A stretch of 55,776 bases of DNA from Shimia gijangensis (GTDB lineage Bacteria; Pseudomonadota; Alphaproteobacteria; Rhodobacterales; Rhodobacteraceae), in NCBI RefSeq assembly GCF_900142085.1, contig NZ_FQZQ01000026.1:1-55776 (forward strand), in the 5' to 3' direction. Of the stretch, positions 36,570 to 45,289 are shown piece by piece. Both the position numbers and the translations under genes were made by a program. The first letter of the stretch is position 1, and every line of letters starts with the position of its first letter. The notes under the pieces are model-generated. The model worked only from the letters and a program-made list of their open reading frames with translations. It was not told the DNA's origin and did no database searches.

Positions 36570-38614
36570 TGCGCGGTTGGGGCAAATATGCCTTGCCGGT
36601 GATCGCCCTGTGGGCGGCTGCTTTGGCACGTGACGGGTTTGATCGCTGGGTTGTGGACACTGATCTGCCCCCTTTGATCGCCGAAACCTCGGTCGAGGTG
36701 CGCGACCGCAATGGTGCTCTATTGCGAGCGTATGCGGTTGAGGATGGGCTGATGCGCCTTGGCGCTACATCGCAACAAGTAGATCAACACTTTTTGGACA
36801 TGCTGATCGCCTATGAAGACAAACGGTTCCGGTCCCATTCTGGCGTAGACCTAATTGCTCTGATGCGGGCGGTGACGCAGGCTGTCCGAAATGGTGAGGT
36901 TGTGTCAGGCGGGTCGACCCTAACTATGCAGGTTGCACGCCTTTTGGAAGACAGCGGCACCGGGCGATGGCAAGGCAAGTTGCGTCAAATACGTGTGGCC
37001 TTGGCGCTGGAACATACTCTCACCAAAGACCAGATCCTTGGCCTGTATCTCACCCATGCGCCTTATGGCGGAAACCTTGAGGGCATACGTGCGGCGACAT
37101 TGGCCTGGTTCGGAAAAGAACCAACACGGTTAACCCCGGCACAAGCGGCGCTTTTGATCGCACTACCACAAAGTCCAGAGGCCCGACGTCCCGATCGGGA
37201 TCGTCTTCAGGCACAGTCGGCCCGTGATCGCGTCCTTGATCTCCTTTCGGGCTCTGGAACCCTGACAGCGGATGCCGCTAGGGCAGCCAAATCAGAGACT
37301 GTTTCGGCGCAAAGGCGTGCATTTCCTTCGGTGGCCGCTCACATGGCAGATCGCGCAATAAACGCCAATCCGGATCACTTGCGTCACGACTTAACGTTGG
37401 ATCGAGATCTACAAAAATCGCTTGAAACGCTCGCTGCAAAATCACTGATCGGCCTCGAAGATCGGCTGTCGATTGCAATGCTGGTAGCAGATCATCAAAC
37501 TGGCGAAATTCTGGCGTCCGTCGGATCCGCCGGATACGCGCTTGGGGATCACCGTCAGGGGTTTGTTGACATGACTCGGGCGTATCGTTCACCGGGTTCC
37601 ACACTCAAGCCATTGGTTTATGCGATGGCCATGGACGAAGGTCTGGCGCATCCCGAAACGCTGATTGATGATCGCCCGGTCACGTTCGGCACCTACGCTC
37701 CACAGAATTTCGATGGCAAGTTCCGGGGTGAGCTCAAAGTGGCTGAGGCATTGCGTCAGTCGTTAAACATCCCTGTTGTGTTGTTGGCCGATCAGATTGG
37801 CCCGGCGCGCATCATGTCTGCAATTCACAAAACTGGGGCCACGCCTAAACTTCCTACGGGGCAAGCCGGACTAGCCATTGTTCTGGGTGGTATCGGCATG
37901 TCCATGGAAGATCTTGTACACCTTTACGCCATGCAAGCGCGTGGCGGCAATTCTATCGACCTCAGGTGGCAACTTGGTGCAACAAGCACCGCCGAAAGGC
38001 ACGTGATTAGCCGCGCTGCCGCATGGCAGGTCAGCCACATCCTGTCATCCATCGCACCTCCAAAAGGGGCGCCACGCAACCGGCTGGCTTACAAAACCGG
38101 TACCAGCTATGGCCACCGCGATGCTTGGGCAGTTGGATATGACGGTCAACATGTGGCGGCTATTTGGATTGGCCGCCCCGATGGCACTCCGGTTCCCGGT
38201 GCTTTTGGAGGAGAGCTGGCCGCACCGGTTCTTTTTGAAGTCTTTCAGCGCCTGAAGCCAGCGCTTGATCCACCTGGCCCGCCACCGCCCGAAACCCTAA
38301 CGGTTACTTCGGCTCAGCTTCCCCTGCCTTTGCAAAAATTCCGCGGGAGGAACGCAGTTTTCGAGGCCGCGCCGGACACGCCAAAACTGGCCTTTCCACC
38401 TCATGGTGCGCGTTTGGCGCATCTTGATGGTGGCCTAACGGTGAAAGTGCGTGATGGCACGTTGCCCTTTACTATTCTTGCCAATGGCACGCCTTTGGCT
38501 ACCCGGTTGCACCAGCGGAATGTTGATCTGGTATTTGAAGAAAAAGGCGCATCAATCCTGACAGTCATCGACGCCAAAGGGCGGTCGGATCGGATTGAAA
38601 TCTGGATTGACTAG
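36569..38614 (+). CDS. pbpC: Penicillin-binding protein 1C
   Basis: A bifunctional peptidoglycan synthase anchored by one N-terminal helix (YALPVIALWAAALA). The glycosyltransferase domain shows AYEDKRFRSHSGVD and SGGSTLTMQVARLL. The transpeptidase domain has SPGSTLKP with Ser344 and Lys347, the SLN triad in RQSLNIP, and KTGTSYGHRDAW. A C-terminal beta domain typical of PBP1C ends the protein. The start is fused to the A2M stop, so the two are translated together. That pairing is conserved in many proteobacteria and ties this synthase to A2M-linked defence of the wall. Confidence 0.95.
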   Translation: MRGWGKYALPVIALWAAALARDGFDRWVVDTDLPPLIAETSVEVRDRNGALLRAYAVEDGLMRLGATSQQVDQHFLDMLIAYEDKRFRSHSGVDLIALMRAVTQAVRNGEVVSGGSTLTMQVARLLEDSGTGRWQGKLRQIRVALALEHTLTKDQILGLYLTHAPYGGNLEGIRAATLAWFGKEPTRLTPAQAALLIALPQSPEARRPDRDRLQAQSARDRVLDLLSGSGTLTADAARAAKSETVSAQRRAFPSVAAHMADRAINANPDHLRHDLTLDRDLQKSLETLAAKSLIGLEDRLSIAMLVADHQTGEILASVGSAGYALGDHRQGFVDMTRAYRSPGSTLKPLVYAMAMDEGLAHPETLIDDRPVTFGTYAPQNFDGKFRGELKVAEALRQSLNIPVVLLADQIGPARIMSAIHKTGATPKLPTGQAGLAIVLGGIGMSMEDLVHLYAMQARGGNSIDLRWQLGATSTAERHVISRAAAWQVSHILSSIAPPKGAPRNRLAYKTGTSYGHRDAWAVGYDGQHVAAIWIGRPDGTPVPGAFGGELAAPVLFEVFQRLKPALDPPGPPPPETLTVTSAQLPLPLQKFRGRNAVFEAAPDTPKLAFPPHGARLAHLDGGLTVKVRDGTLPFTILANGTPLATRLHQRNVDLVFEEKGASILTVIDAKGRSDRIEIWID

Positions 38615-38620
38615 GGCGTC

Positions 38621-38644
38621 CCGGTGCAAAACTTTTCGCACCGG
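38621..38644. terminator. Palindrome between convergent pbpC and thiolase genes
   Basis: CCGGTGC pairs perfectly with GCACCGG around the loop AAAACTTTTC. It lies between two converging stop codons and is the likely shared transcription end, though neither side has a long T tract. Very similar palindromes may recur elsewhere in the genome. Confidence 0.55.
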
Positions 38645-38655
38645 AACCGATTTCT

Positions 38656-39831
38656 TTAGAGGCGTTCGATTGCAATTGCGATACCCTGACCGCCACCAAT
38701 ACACATGGTGATTAGCGCTTTGGAACCGCCGATACGCTCAAGCTCATAAAGCGCTTTCACGGTAATGATACAGCCTGTCGCACCAACTGGATGGCCCAGC
38801 GCAATGGCGCCACCATTCGGGTTGACCTTGGCGGCATCCAGCCCAAGTCCCTTGTTCACCGCCAGCGCTTGGGCAGCAAAGGCTTCGTTGGATTCAATCA
38901 CATCAAAGTCGCTGATCGAAAGGCCGGTCTTGGCAAGCAGGTTCTCTACCGCTGGCACAGGGCCAATCCCCATAACTTCAGGGCGCACACCGGCATGAGC
39001 ATAACCCAGCACGCGCGCTTTGGGCTTTAGACCCGCCTTTTCAGCAGCATCCGCACGGGCCAGAACAATTGCTGCGGCACCGTCATTGATACCCGACGCG
39101 TTCCCAGCTGTCACACGACCGTTCTTTTTGAACACTGTGCGAAGTTTGGCCAGCGACTCCTCAGTCGAGGGAGTGGGATGTTCATCGGTGTCAAACGGCA
39201 CCATGTCGCGCCGCACTTTGATGCTGACTGGTACAATCTGGCTTTGGAAATACCCTGCTTCAATCGCAGCTGCGGCGCGATTTTGACTTGCCAACGCAAA
39301 GGCATCCATCTGCGCACGAGTAATGTCGTGCTCATCCGCGACATTCTCGGCTGTGATACCCATGTGGCCGGTGCCGAACGGGCAGTTCAACGCACCCAGC
39401 ATCATATCAAGCGTTTTGACGTCACCCATTTTTTGGCCCCAACGCTGGGACTGCATAATGTAGGGCGACTTGCTCATGTTTTCGGCGCCACCCGCCAATG
39501 CAAAATCCGCATCGCCCAGCATTAGAGACTGCGTGGCCGAGACGATGGCTTGCGCACCTGAACCACACAGGCGGTTCACATTCATTGCAGGCGTGGTGTC
39601 TGGAATGCCCGCGTTCATGGCAGCGACACGACTTAGATACATGTCGCGCGGTTCGCTGTTGATGACATGGCCAAACACCACGTGCCCGATCTGCCCACCT
39701 TCGACGCCAGAACGCTCCATGGCCGCTTTGGCAGCTATGGCACCAAGATCAATCGGCGCAGTATTGGCCAGAGAGCCGCCAAACGTGCCAATGGCAGTGC
39801 GTGCGCCGTCCAGAATTACGATATCGGTCAT
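38656..39831 (-). CDS. Acetyl-CoA C-acyltransferase (thiolase, BktB/PhaA-like)
   Basis: A 391-residue thiolase that condenses two acyl-CoAs or cleaves a 3-ketoacyl-CoA. The catalytic residues are visible: Cys89 in NRLCGSGAQA, His in GGAIALGHPVGATG and the second Cys in CIGGGQG. NEAFA is also present. Length and motifs fit biosynthetic acetyl-CoA acetyltransferases or the broader beta-ketothiolase BktB; sequence alone does not decide. It stands alone, so no pathway partner is seen here. Confidence 0.92.
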   Translation of the reverse strand: MTDIVILDGARTAIGTFGGSLANTAPIDLGAIAAKAAMERSGVEGGQIGHVVFGHVINSEPRDMYLSRVAAMNAGIPDTTPAMNVNRLCGSGAQAIVSATQSLMLGDADFALAGGAENMSKSPYIMQSQRWGQKMGDVKTLDMMLGALNCPFGTGHMGITAENVADEHDITRAQMDAFALASQNRAAAAIEAGYFQSQIVPVSIKVRRDMVPFDTDEHPTPSTEESLAKLRTVFKKNGRVTAGNASGINDGAAAIVLARADAAEKAGLKPKARVLGYAHAGVRPEVMGIGPVPAVENLLAKTGLSISDFDVIESNEAFAAQALAVNKGLGLDAAKVNPNGGAIALGHPVGATGCIITVKALYELERIGGSKALITMCIGGGQGIAIAIERL

Positions 39832-39961
39832 ATGAGTGTCTCCATAGTGAATCTGCAGTTGGCACTAAACTACAGTGCTGACCTTGGGCCACAAGGTTTC
39901 AATACCTTCATGACGCAGCGTGCATTGACATGGGCGCAACGGAACAGCAGGAATGGGAGCC

Positions 39962-40525
39962 ATGAACACAGATACCCAGATCCTTGATCTCTTGCCCGCC
40001 CGCCTAAAAGAAGCCCGTCGTGAACAGGGCTTATCATTGGATGCAGTGGCAAAGCTATCTGGCGTGTCACGGTCAATGGTCAGCCAGATTGAACGCGGGG
40101 AATCCAGCCCAACTATTGCCACCCTATGGAACCTGACCCGTGCCTTACAGGTGGATTTTGCGGGGCTCTTGGAAGAGGGAAGCACCGAGGACAGGATCGA
40201 AACCATCCGTGACGCGCAGGTGCCCAGCATCGACAATATGGGACAAGGGTGCCGTATTCGCATCCTTTCACCGCCGGAAGAAGCCGGCAAACACGAAGTT
40301 TATGATCTGCGATTTGCCGAGGGCGGTATGCTCAACAGCCAGCCGCATACGCGTGGTACGCAAGAGCAATTGACGGTTGTCGAAGGTCAGATTTCAGTCA
40401 CTTCAGGTAACGCACATGACACACTGAGCACTGGGGACACAGCGCGATATGCATCTGACGTCACTCACTGCATTCAAGCCGTCAACGGTCCGGCGCGCGC
40501 TTTCCTAATCGTGCAGAACGACTAG
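39962..40525 (+). CDS. XRE-family regulator with cupin sensor domain
   Basis: A 187-residue regulator. An N-terminal helix-turn-helix (RLKEARREQGLSLDAVAKLSGVSRSMVSQIERGESSPTIATLW) is joined to a C-terminal cupin (EEQL-like patch QEQLTVVEGQISV). This arrangement is common in regulators of amino-acid and polyamine use. I prefer the ATG at 39962, nine bases after AGGA, to the one at 39953. It lies just upstream of kbl-tdh in the same direction, with an inverted repeat before kbl as possible operator, so a role in threonine/glycine metabolism is likely. Confidence 0.88.
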   Translation: MNTDTQILDLLPARLKEARREQGLSLDAVAKLSGVSRSMVSQIERGESSPTIATLWNLTRALQVDFAGLLEEGSTEDRIETIRDAQVPSIDNMGQGCRIRILSPPEEAGKHEVYDLRFAEGGMLNSQPHTRGTQEQLTVVEGQISVTSGNAHDTLSTGDTARYASDVTHCIQAVNGPARAFLIVQND

Positions 40526-40584
40526 GACTGTTTTCATCTTTTCGTCAGAAGGCTCACAGATGTAGAATCCGTTATTGTGGATTT

Positions 40585-40618
40585 TTTCCAAAATAGTGCA
40601 ATTCTCCTATTTCGGAAA
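40585..40618. promoter_or_regulatory. Inverted repeat upstream of kbl, candidate operator
   Basis: TTTCCAAAATA and TATTTCGGAAA are inverted copies (10 of 11 bases match) separated by 12 bases, 46 bases before the kbl start. They lie in the only gap between the XRE-cupin gene and the kbl-tdh operon. It is a natural site for the XRE-cupin protein or an overlapping promoter. Confidence 0.5.
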
Positions 40619-40663
40619 TCCATCCGCTATGCTAGAAACACCTCCAAAATCATGGAGGATGTC

Positions 40664-41848
40664 ATGTCCAAGGACTTTCTGAACCACATCACGGACACTC
40701 TTGCGCAGATTGAGGCTGAAGGCCTGATGAAGCGCGAGCGAATGATCACCTCGCCTCAGGGCGGAGAGATCACAGTGGGTGGGCGAGAAGTTGTCAACCT
40801 CTGTGCCAACAATTATCTGGGACTGGCTAATCACCCTGCATTGATTGATGCCGCCCAAACCGCGCTGGAACCCAAAGGGTTCGGCATGGCCTCGGTCCGG
40901 TTCATTTGTGGAACGCAGGACATTCACCGCGAGCTGGAAAAGGAGTTGGCCATATTCCTCAAGAAGGACGACGCGATACTGTTTGCTGCTTGTTTTGATG
41001 CCAATGGAGGCCTGTTCGAACCGCTTTTGGGACCGGAAGACGCGATCATATCAGATAGCCTGAACCACGCTTCGATCATCGATGGCGTTCGTCTGTGCAA
41101 GGCGAAACGCTTTCGCTATATGAACAATGACATGGCCGATCTTGAAGCGATGCTGAAGCACGCCCGCGATGAAGGCGCGCGCCATATTATGGTCGCCACG
41201 GATGGCGTGTTTTCGATGGACGGTACTCTGGCCAATTTGCCGGAAATCACTCGGCTGGCAAAGGAATACGACGCACTGGTGATGGTGGATGACTGCCATG
41301 CCACCGGCTTTATGGGGCCAAATGGCGCTGGTACGCCGGATCATTTCGGCGTGAATGTGGACATCCTGACAGGGACTCTGGGCAAGGCACTTGGGGGGGC
41401 CATTGGCGGTTATATCGCTGGGCCGCAGCCAGTGATAGACCTGTTGCGGCAGCGCGCGCGGCCCTATCTTTTTTCAAACTCGCTGCCGCCAAGCATTGTC
41501 GCCGCCGGGATCGAGGCCTTGCGGTTGGTCAAAGAGGGTGCAGAGCAACGCGCCCAGCTGTTTGAAAATGCGCGCTACTGGCGCAAAGGACTGGAAAAGC
41601 TGGGCTTTGATACTCTACCCGGCGAACATCCCATCATTCCTGTCATGCTGGGCGAAGCGCAGCTGGCCCAGGACATGGCGGCCCGGCTGTTTGACGAAGG
41701 CGTTTATGTCAGCGGATTTTTTTTTCCGGTTGTTCCACGTGGACAGGCCCGCATTCGCACCCAGATGAACGCGGCCCTGACCCGCGATGAGCTGGACCGC
41801 GCGTTGATCGCCTTTGGTAAAGTCGGCAAAGAGTTGGGAGTGATCTGA
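40664..41848 (+). CDS. kbl: Glycine C-acetyltransferase (2-amino-3-ketobutyrate CoA ligase)
   Basis: Kbl cleaves 2-amino-3-ketobutyrate with CoA to glycine and acetyl-CoA, the second step of threonine breakdown. The 394-residue product is a class II PLP enzyme. It shows [32 protein letters not shown] and the PLP-lysine motif [14 protein letters not shown]. The frame is open to 40577, but the ATG at 40664 follows GGAGG and is the normal family start. Its stop overlaps the tdh start (TGATG). Confidence 0.95.
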   Translation: MSKDFLNHITDTLAQIEAEGLMKRERMITSPQGGEITVGGREVVNLCANNYLGLANHPALIDAAQTALEPKGFGMASVRFICGTQDIHRELEKELAIFLKKDDAILFAACFDANGGLFEPLLGPEDAIISDSLNHASIIDGVRLCKAKRFRYMNNDMADLEAMLKHARDEGARHIMVATDGVFSMDGTLANLPEITRLAKEYDALVMVDDCHATGFMGPNGAGTPDHFGVNVDILTGTLGKALGGAIGGYIAGPQPVIDLLRQRARPYLFSNSLPPSIVAAGIEALRLVKEGAEQRAQLFENARYWRKGLEKLGFDTLPGEHPIIPVMLGEAQLAQDMAARLFDEGVYVSGFFFPVVPRGQARIRTQMNAALTRDELDRALIAFGKVGKELGVI

Positions 41849-42894
41849 TGGGAAAACCCAACACCATGAAAGCGTTGGAAAAAACCTTTCCGCGCGAAGG
41901 GCTGTGGGCGGCGCGCGCACCTGTGCCCGAAATTGGCCCAGACGACGTTCTGATCCGCATCAACAAAACAGGCATCTGTGGCACAGATATCCATATCTGG
42001 AACTGGGATGATTGGGCCTCGGCCACGGTGCCAGTGCCGATGATCACCGGCCATGAATTCGCTGGTGAGATCGTGGAAATCGGCAAGGATGTGACTGGGT
42101 TGAAAATCGGACAACGTTGTTCCGGCGAAGGCCATCTGATTGAGCATGACAGCCGTCAAAGCCGGGCAGGTAAATTCCACCTTGATCCCGGCACCCGTGG
42201 GATTGGTGTAAACGAGCAAGGTGCCTTTGCCGAATACCTGCGTCTGCCTGCATTCAACGTGGTGCCTCTGCCTGATGACATTCCAGACGAAATAGGCGCG
42301 ATCCTCGACCCACTGGGCAATGCCGTGCACACCGCTCTGAGTTTCGATCTTCTGGGTGAAGATGTGTTGATCACAGGGGCTGGACCAATCGGCATTATGG
42401 CAGCGGCCGTGGCCCGTCACGCAGGGGCCCGCAATGTGGTGATCACCGACCTCAATTCGGACAGGCTGCGGCTGGCTGAACATGTGGTGCCGACGTTGCG
42501 TGCCGTAGACGTCACGAAAGAGGATTTACAGGATGTCATCACAGAACTAGGTCTGACCCAAGGCTTTGATGTAGGCCTTGAAATGTCCGGCAGTCAGGCC
42601 GCGCTGGACCAGATGGTTGAAGCGTTGGTGATGGGTGGCAAAATTGCCTTGCTCGGAATCCCTCCGGGTAAATCGCCAGTCGACTGGAGTCGCATTGTGT
42701 TTAAGGCGATCACGATAAAAGGCGTCTATGGGCGTGAAATGTTCGAGACTTGGTACAAGATGATCGCCATGTTGCAGAACGGGCTTGATGTCAGCCGTGT
42801 CATCACGCACCAATTTGGCGTGGATGACTTTGAACAGGGTTTTGCAGCCATGAAGTCCGGAGCGTCGGGCAAAGTGGTGCTGAACTGGCGGTAA
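41848..42894 (+). CDS. tdh: L-threonine 3-dehydrogenase lacking structural-zinc cysteines
   Basis: Tdh oxidises threonine to 2-amino-3-ketobutyrate with NAD, supplying Kbl. The 348-residue medium-chain dehydrogenase keeps the catalytic zinc ligands: Cys44 in GICGTD and His69-Glu70 in TGHEF, and the NAD fold in [13 protein letters not shown]. Much of the rest lines up with E. coli Tdh from memory ([24 protein letters not shown]). The lobe holding the structural zinc is altered: the four Cys positions (93, 96, 99, 107 in E. coli) read Glu99, Ser102, Ser105 and Asp113, with no gap. So this enzyme cannot bind that zinc in the known way. kbl overlaps it and the cysteine-synthase-like gene follows. 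Confidence 0.93.
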   Translation: MGKPNTMKALEKTFPREGLWAARAPVPEIGPDDVLIRINKTGICGTDIHIWNWDDWASATVPVPMITGHEFAGEIVEIGKDVTGLKIGQRCSGEGHLIEHDSRQSRAGKFHLDPGTRGIGVNEQGAFAEYLRLPAFNVVPLPDDIPDEIGAILDPLGNAVHTALSFDLLGEDVLITGAGPIGIMAAAVARHAGARNVVITDLNSDRLRLAEHVVPTLRAVDVTKEDLQDVITELGLTQGFDVGLEMSGSQAALDQMVEALVMGGKIALLGIPPGKSPVDWSRIVFKAITIKGVYGREMFETWYKMIAMLQNGLDVSRVITHQFGVDDFEQGFAAMKSGASGKVVLNWR

Positions 42895-42945
42895 GAGGTT
42901 CTACCCTGAGCGCGCAACAAATTGGAACCAGCTGAAGAGGGTAAT

Positions 42946-43902
42946 ATGGCGGCAAACTCGCTTTTGGATGTGATTGGCAAAACGCCTTCGATCTGGCTGG
43001 ACCGAATGGTGCAAGCGCGCGGGCTGGATGGCAGAATTCTGGCCAAACTGGATTATCTCAACCCCGGTTTTTCAAAAAAGGACCGCGCAGCCAAAGGGAT
43101 TATCGAGGCTGCAGAAGCCAATGGTGATTTGGCACCGGGTCAGACAGTTGTGGAGTTGACCAGCGGTAATATGGGCACCGGGCTGGCAATTGTCTGTGGT
43201 CTAAAAGGCTATCCGTTTGTCGCGGTGATGAGCCGAGGCAACTCGGTGGAACGGGCCCGGATGATGGCGGCGTTGGGCGCCGAAGTGGTGCTGGTTGACC
43301 AATTGCTGGGCTCCGTAACCGGTCAGGTGTCGGGTGGCGATCTCGACGAGGTTGAGCGAGTTGCGCAGCGCATTGTAAAAGATCGTGCTGCGTTCCGCGC
43401 GGATCAGTTTAACCATCCGGGCAATCCACGCGCCCATTTCAACACAACCGCGCCTGAACTGTGGGAAAACAGCGATCAAAGCCTTTCTGCATTTGTGGAC
43501 TTTGCGGGCTCGGCCGGGACCTTTGTTGGCACCATGTGTGGATTGAAACAGATTAACCCAGACATTCGGGGGTATGTGGTCGAACCAACAGGTGCCACAG
43601 TTCTTGCCGGTAACACAGCAAGCGATCCCAATCATCCCATTCAGGGCGGCGGATATGCCAAAGCAGATCTTGCGTTCATGGCGGACGTTCCGGTCGACGG
43701 ATACCTGTCCATCTCAGGAGAGACTGCCCGCGCTACGACGCGGGCATTGGCACGCGAAGAAGGCATATTTGCTGGCTACTCTGCAGGTGCCAATGTGGCC
43801 GCCGCGCTTGCCCTGTTAGAGGATGAGATGCGCGGCGGGACAATTGGTGTCATAATTTGCGACAGCGGGCTTAAATATTTGTCGACAAATCTGTTTGATT
43901 AG
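42946..43902 (+). CDS. PLP-dependent cysteine synthase family protein
   Basis: A 318-residue fold-type II PLP enzyme of the cysteine synthase / cystathionine beta-synthase group. The PLP lysine segment is NPGFSKKDRAAKGI, the substrate loop TSGNMGTGLAI (usually TSGNTG), and the phosphate loop GSAGTFVG (usually GTGGT). The changes in both loops point to a substrate other than O-acetylserine. It follows tdh by 51 bases with its own ribosome binding site (GAGGG), so it is likely co-expressed with threonine breakdown genes and may act on a related hydroxy-amino acid. That role is inference. Confidence 0.85.
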   Translation: MAANSLLDVIGKTPSIWLDRMVQARGLDGRILAKLDYLNPGFSKKDRAAKGIIEAAEANGDLAPGQTVVELTSGNMGTGLAIVCGLKGYPFVAVMSRGNSVERARMMAALGAEVVLVDQLLGSVTGQVSGGDLDEVERVAQRIVKDRAAFRADQFNHPGNPRAHFNTTAPELWENSDQSLSAFVDFAGSAGTFVGTMCGLKQINPDIRGYVVEPTGATVLAGNTASDPNHPIQGGGYAKADLAFMADVPVDGYLSISGETARATTRALAREEGIFAGYSAGANVAAALALLEDEMRGGTIGVIICDSGLKYLSTNLFD

Positions 43903-43944
43903 GCTTCCTGCCAAAACTGAACTTAGTGCACTTGGGATTGGAAC

Positions 43945-44157
43945 ATGGACGTTTCCCCAATTTCGGACAACAACCGGATGAGACCACCCATTGCTGTTTC
44001 TTGCATCACGACATCTGGAATAGGTGCTCTGCGCAAAATGGATTCACGCGATGGACCTGTTTCGGTATTAAGCATCTTCTCACCCCTTATCATACAGGGC
44101 CCCCACAAAAGCAGGCTGGGTCTAAAGCTTTGCCAAGAAGTTAAGAAGTTGTCGTGA
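43945..44157 (+). other. Ambiguous small ORFs between cysK-like and phosphoesterase genes
   Basis: Both strands of this 275-base gap hold a short open frame. The plus-strand one (70 codons) has an internal stretch reading IAVSCITTSGIGA and KMDSRDGPVSVLS. The minus-strand one (about 50 codons from an ATG at 44075, to 43923) has a fair ribosome binding site (AAGGGGTGAG). They overlap in antisense, so at most one is real. I cannot name either. Confidence 0.25.
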
Positions 44158-44177
44158 AATGATTCAGATTTGAGTGA

Positions 44178-44909
44178 CTAGCCTGCCACAAGAGGATTGC
44201 GTCCTTGATCTGTCAGTATCCAACAGTCACGGCCCTCAAATACAGCGGCCGTCAATGGCCAGCCATAGCCAGCGCCGGAATCCAGGTTGATCCGATTGCC
44301 CTCGTGAACGGGATCTGAACCAGGCGTGTGGCCATGCACAACAAGCCAAGGATGGGGATCGGAATGCTCTAGAAACTCTTTGCGAATCCAGCACATGTCG
44401 TCTTCTGTTTGCTCTACTAAGGGAACGTTGGGGCGGATTCCGGCGTGCACAAACAGCAATTCGTGATGTTCGTAAAAAGCAGGCAACATGGCCATGAATT
44501 CGATATGGCTTTGCGGGATCACAGTGCGTGCAACAGGATGCACCTGATAATACCTTGAGGCTTCTGTGACTTCGATGCCGTAGGATTCCAGCGTCTGACG
44601 GCCGCCAATACGGTCGCTGAACCAATCCATGCCTAACAAAATCTGAGGGTCAGGCCGTGGCACGTCTTCGAGAAAGTGTGAGTACATCCGGTCGTGGTTG
44701 CCTCGCAAAACGATCCATCTGCGGCCAGCTGCCTGCCCCGTCAATAAGCGGTCGATCACACCCGCGCTTTTGGGGCCGCGATCCGTCAAATCACCCAGAA
44801 ACACAACTTGTGCGTCTGGCCCTCCGTCACGTTCGATCCGTTCAAGCGCGTCGTCCAGCATATCGAGCTGACCGTGAATATCGCCAACAGCATAGATTGG
44901 TGTCGTCAT
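44178..44909 (-). CDS. Metallophosphoesterase (PPP-type serine/threonine phosphatase family)
   Basis: A 243-residue calcineurin-like phosphoesterase. The four metal motifs are visible in order: YAVGDIHGQLDML, FLGDLTDRGPKSAGV, VLRGNHDRMY and, near the end, VVHGHTPGSDPV, with a preceding HAGIRP. This pattern is that of bacterial PrpA/ApaH-like enzymes, which act on phosphoproteins or dinucleoside polyphosphates. The start is beside the decayed P450 gene. Confidence 0.9.
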   Translation of the reverse strand: MTTPIYAVGDIHGQLDMLDDALERIERDGGPDAQVVFLGDLTDRGPKSAGVIDRLLTGQAAGRRWIVLRGNHDRMYSHFLEDVPRPDPQILLGMDWFSDRIGGRQTLESYGIEVTEASRYYQVHPVARTVIPQSHIEFMAMLPAFYEHHELLFVHAGIRPNVPLVEQTEDDMCWIRKEFLEHSDPHPWLVVHGHTPGSDPVHEGNRINLDSGAGYGWPLTAAVFEGRDCWILTDQGRNPLVAG

Positions 44910-44913
44910 GGGA

Positions 44914-45166
44914 TCAGTTCAACCTCACTGGCAGATTCAAAGGGCCGCGAAACCCGAATCCGTGCCAGACAACCTGTTCCGGGTCTGCCAATTCCATATT
45001 TGGGAAACGACCAAACAGCAATGGCAGTACAATCTGAACCAGCATCATGCGCGACGCATGGGTGCCCTGAAAGAAGTGCGGCAATGCCGCAGCGGTCAAT
45101 GCGGTATGGGCTATTTATTAGCGCGTCGATGGTTCTCGACTCGTCCACCTGTATTGGATTCGGCAT
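44914..45166 (-). pseudogene. Cytochrome P450 remnant
   Basis: In one frame the minus strand reads HFFQGTHASRM, QIVLPLLFGRFPNMEL and WHGFGFRGPLNLPVRL, then stop. This is the end of a bacterial cytochrome P450 from the haem-binding region on, except that the cysteine ligand position (HFCLG) is occupied by Phe. That frame is closed by a stop just upstream. In another frame an ATG at 45166 follows a good ribosome binding site (GAGGGA) and starts MPNPIQVDESRTIDALINSP, perhaps the original N-terminus. The gene therefore seems to have lost almost all its middle and shifted frame. The ATGA overlap with the phosphoesterase gene is probably accidental. Confidence 0.6.
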
Positions 45167-45237
45167 GGTCCCTCACTTTTCAAAGAGATGTTAGCCGTGC
45201 ATCACGTGGTCGCCAAATAAAACTTGGCATGTTAATG

Positions 45238-45268
45238 AAAAACGCCGCCCCGGTTTGGGACGGCGTGA
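45238..45268 (-). terminator. Rho-independent terminator of serC-serA
   Basis: On the minus strand ACGCCGTCCC pairs with GGGGCGGCGT around a short A/C loop and is followed by TTTTT, about 25 bases after the serA stop. Confidence 0.88.
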
Positions 45269-45289
45269 TCGTATTTCAGTAAGTCTCTG

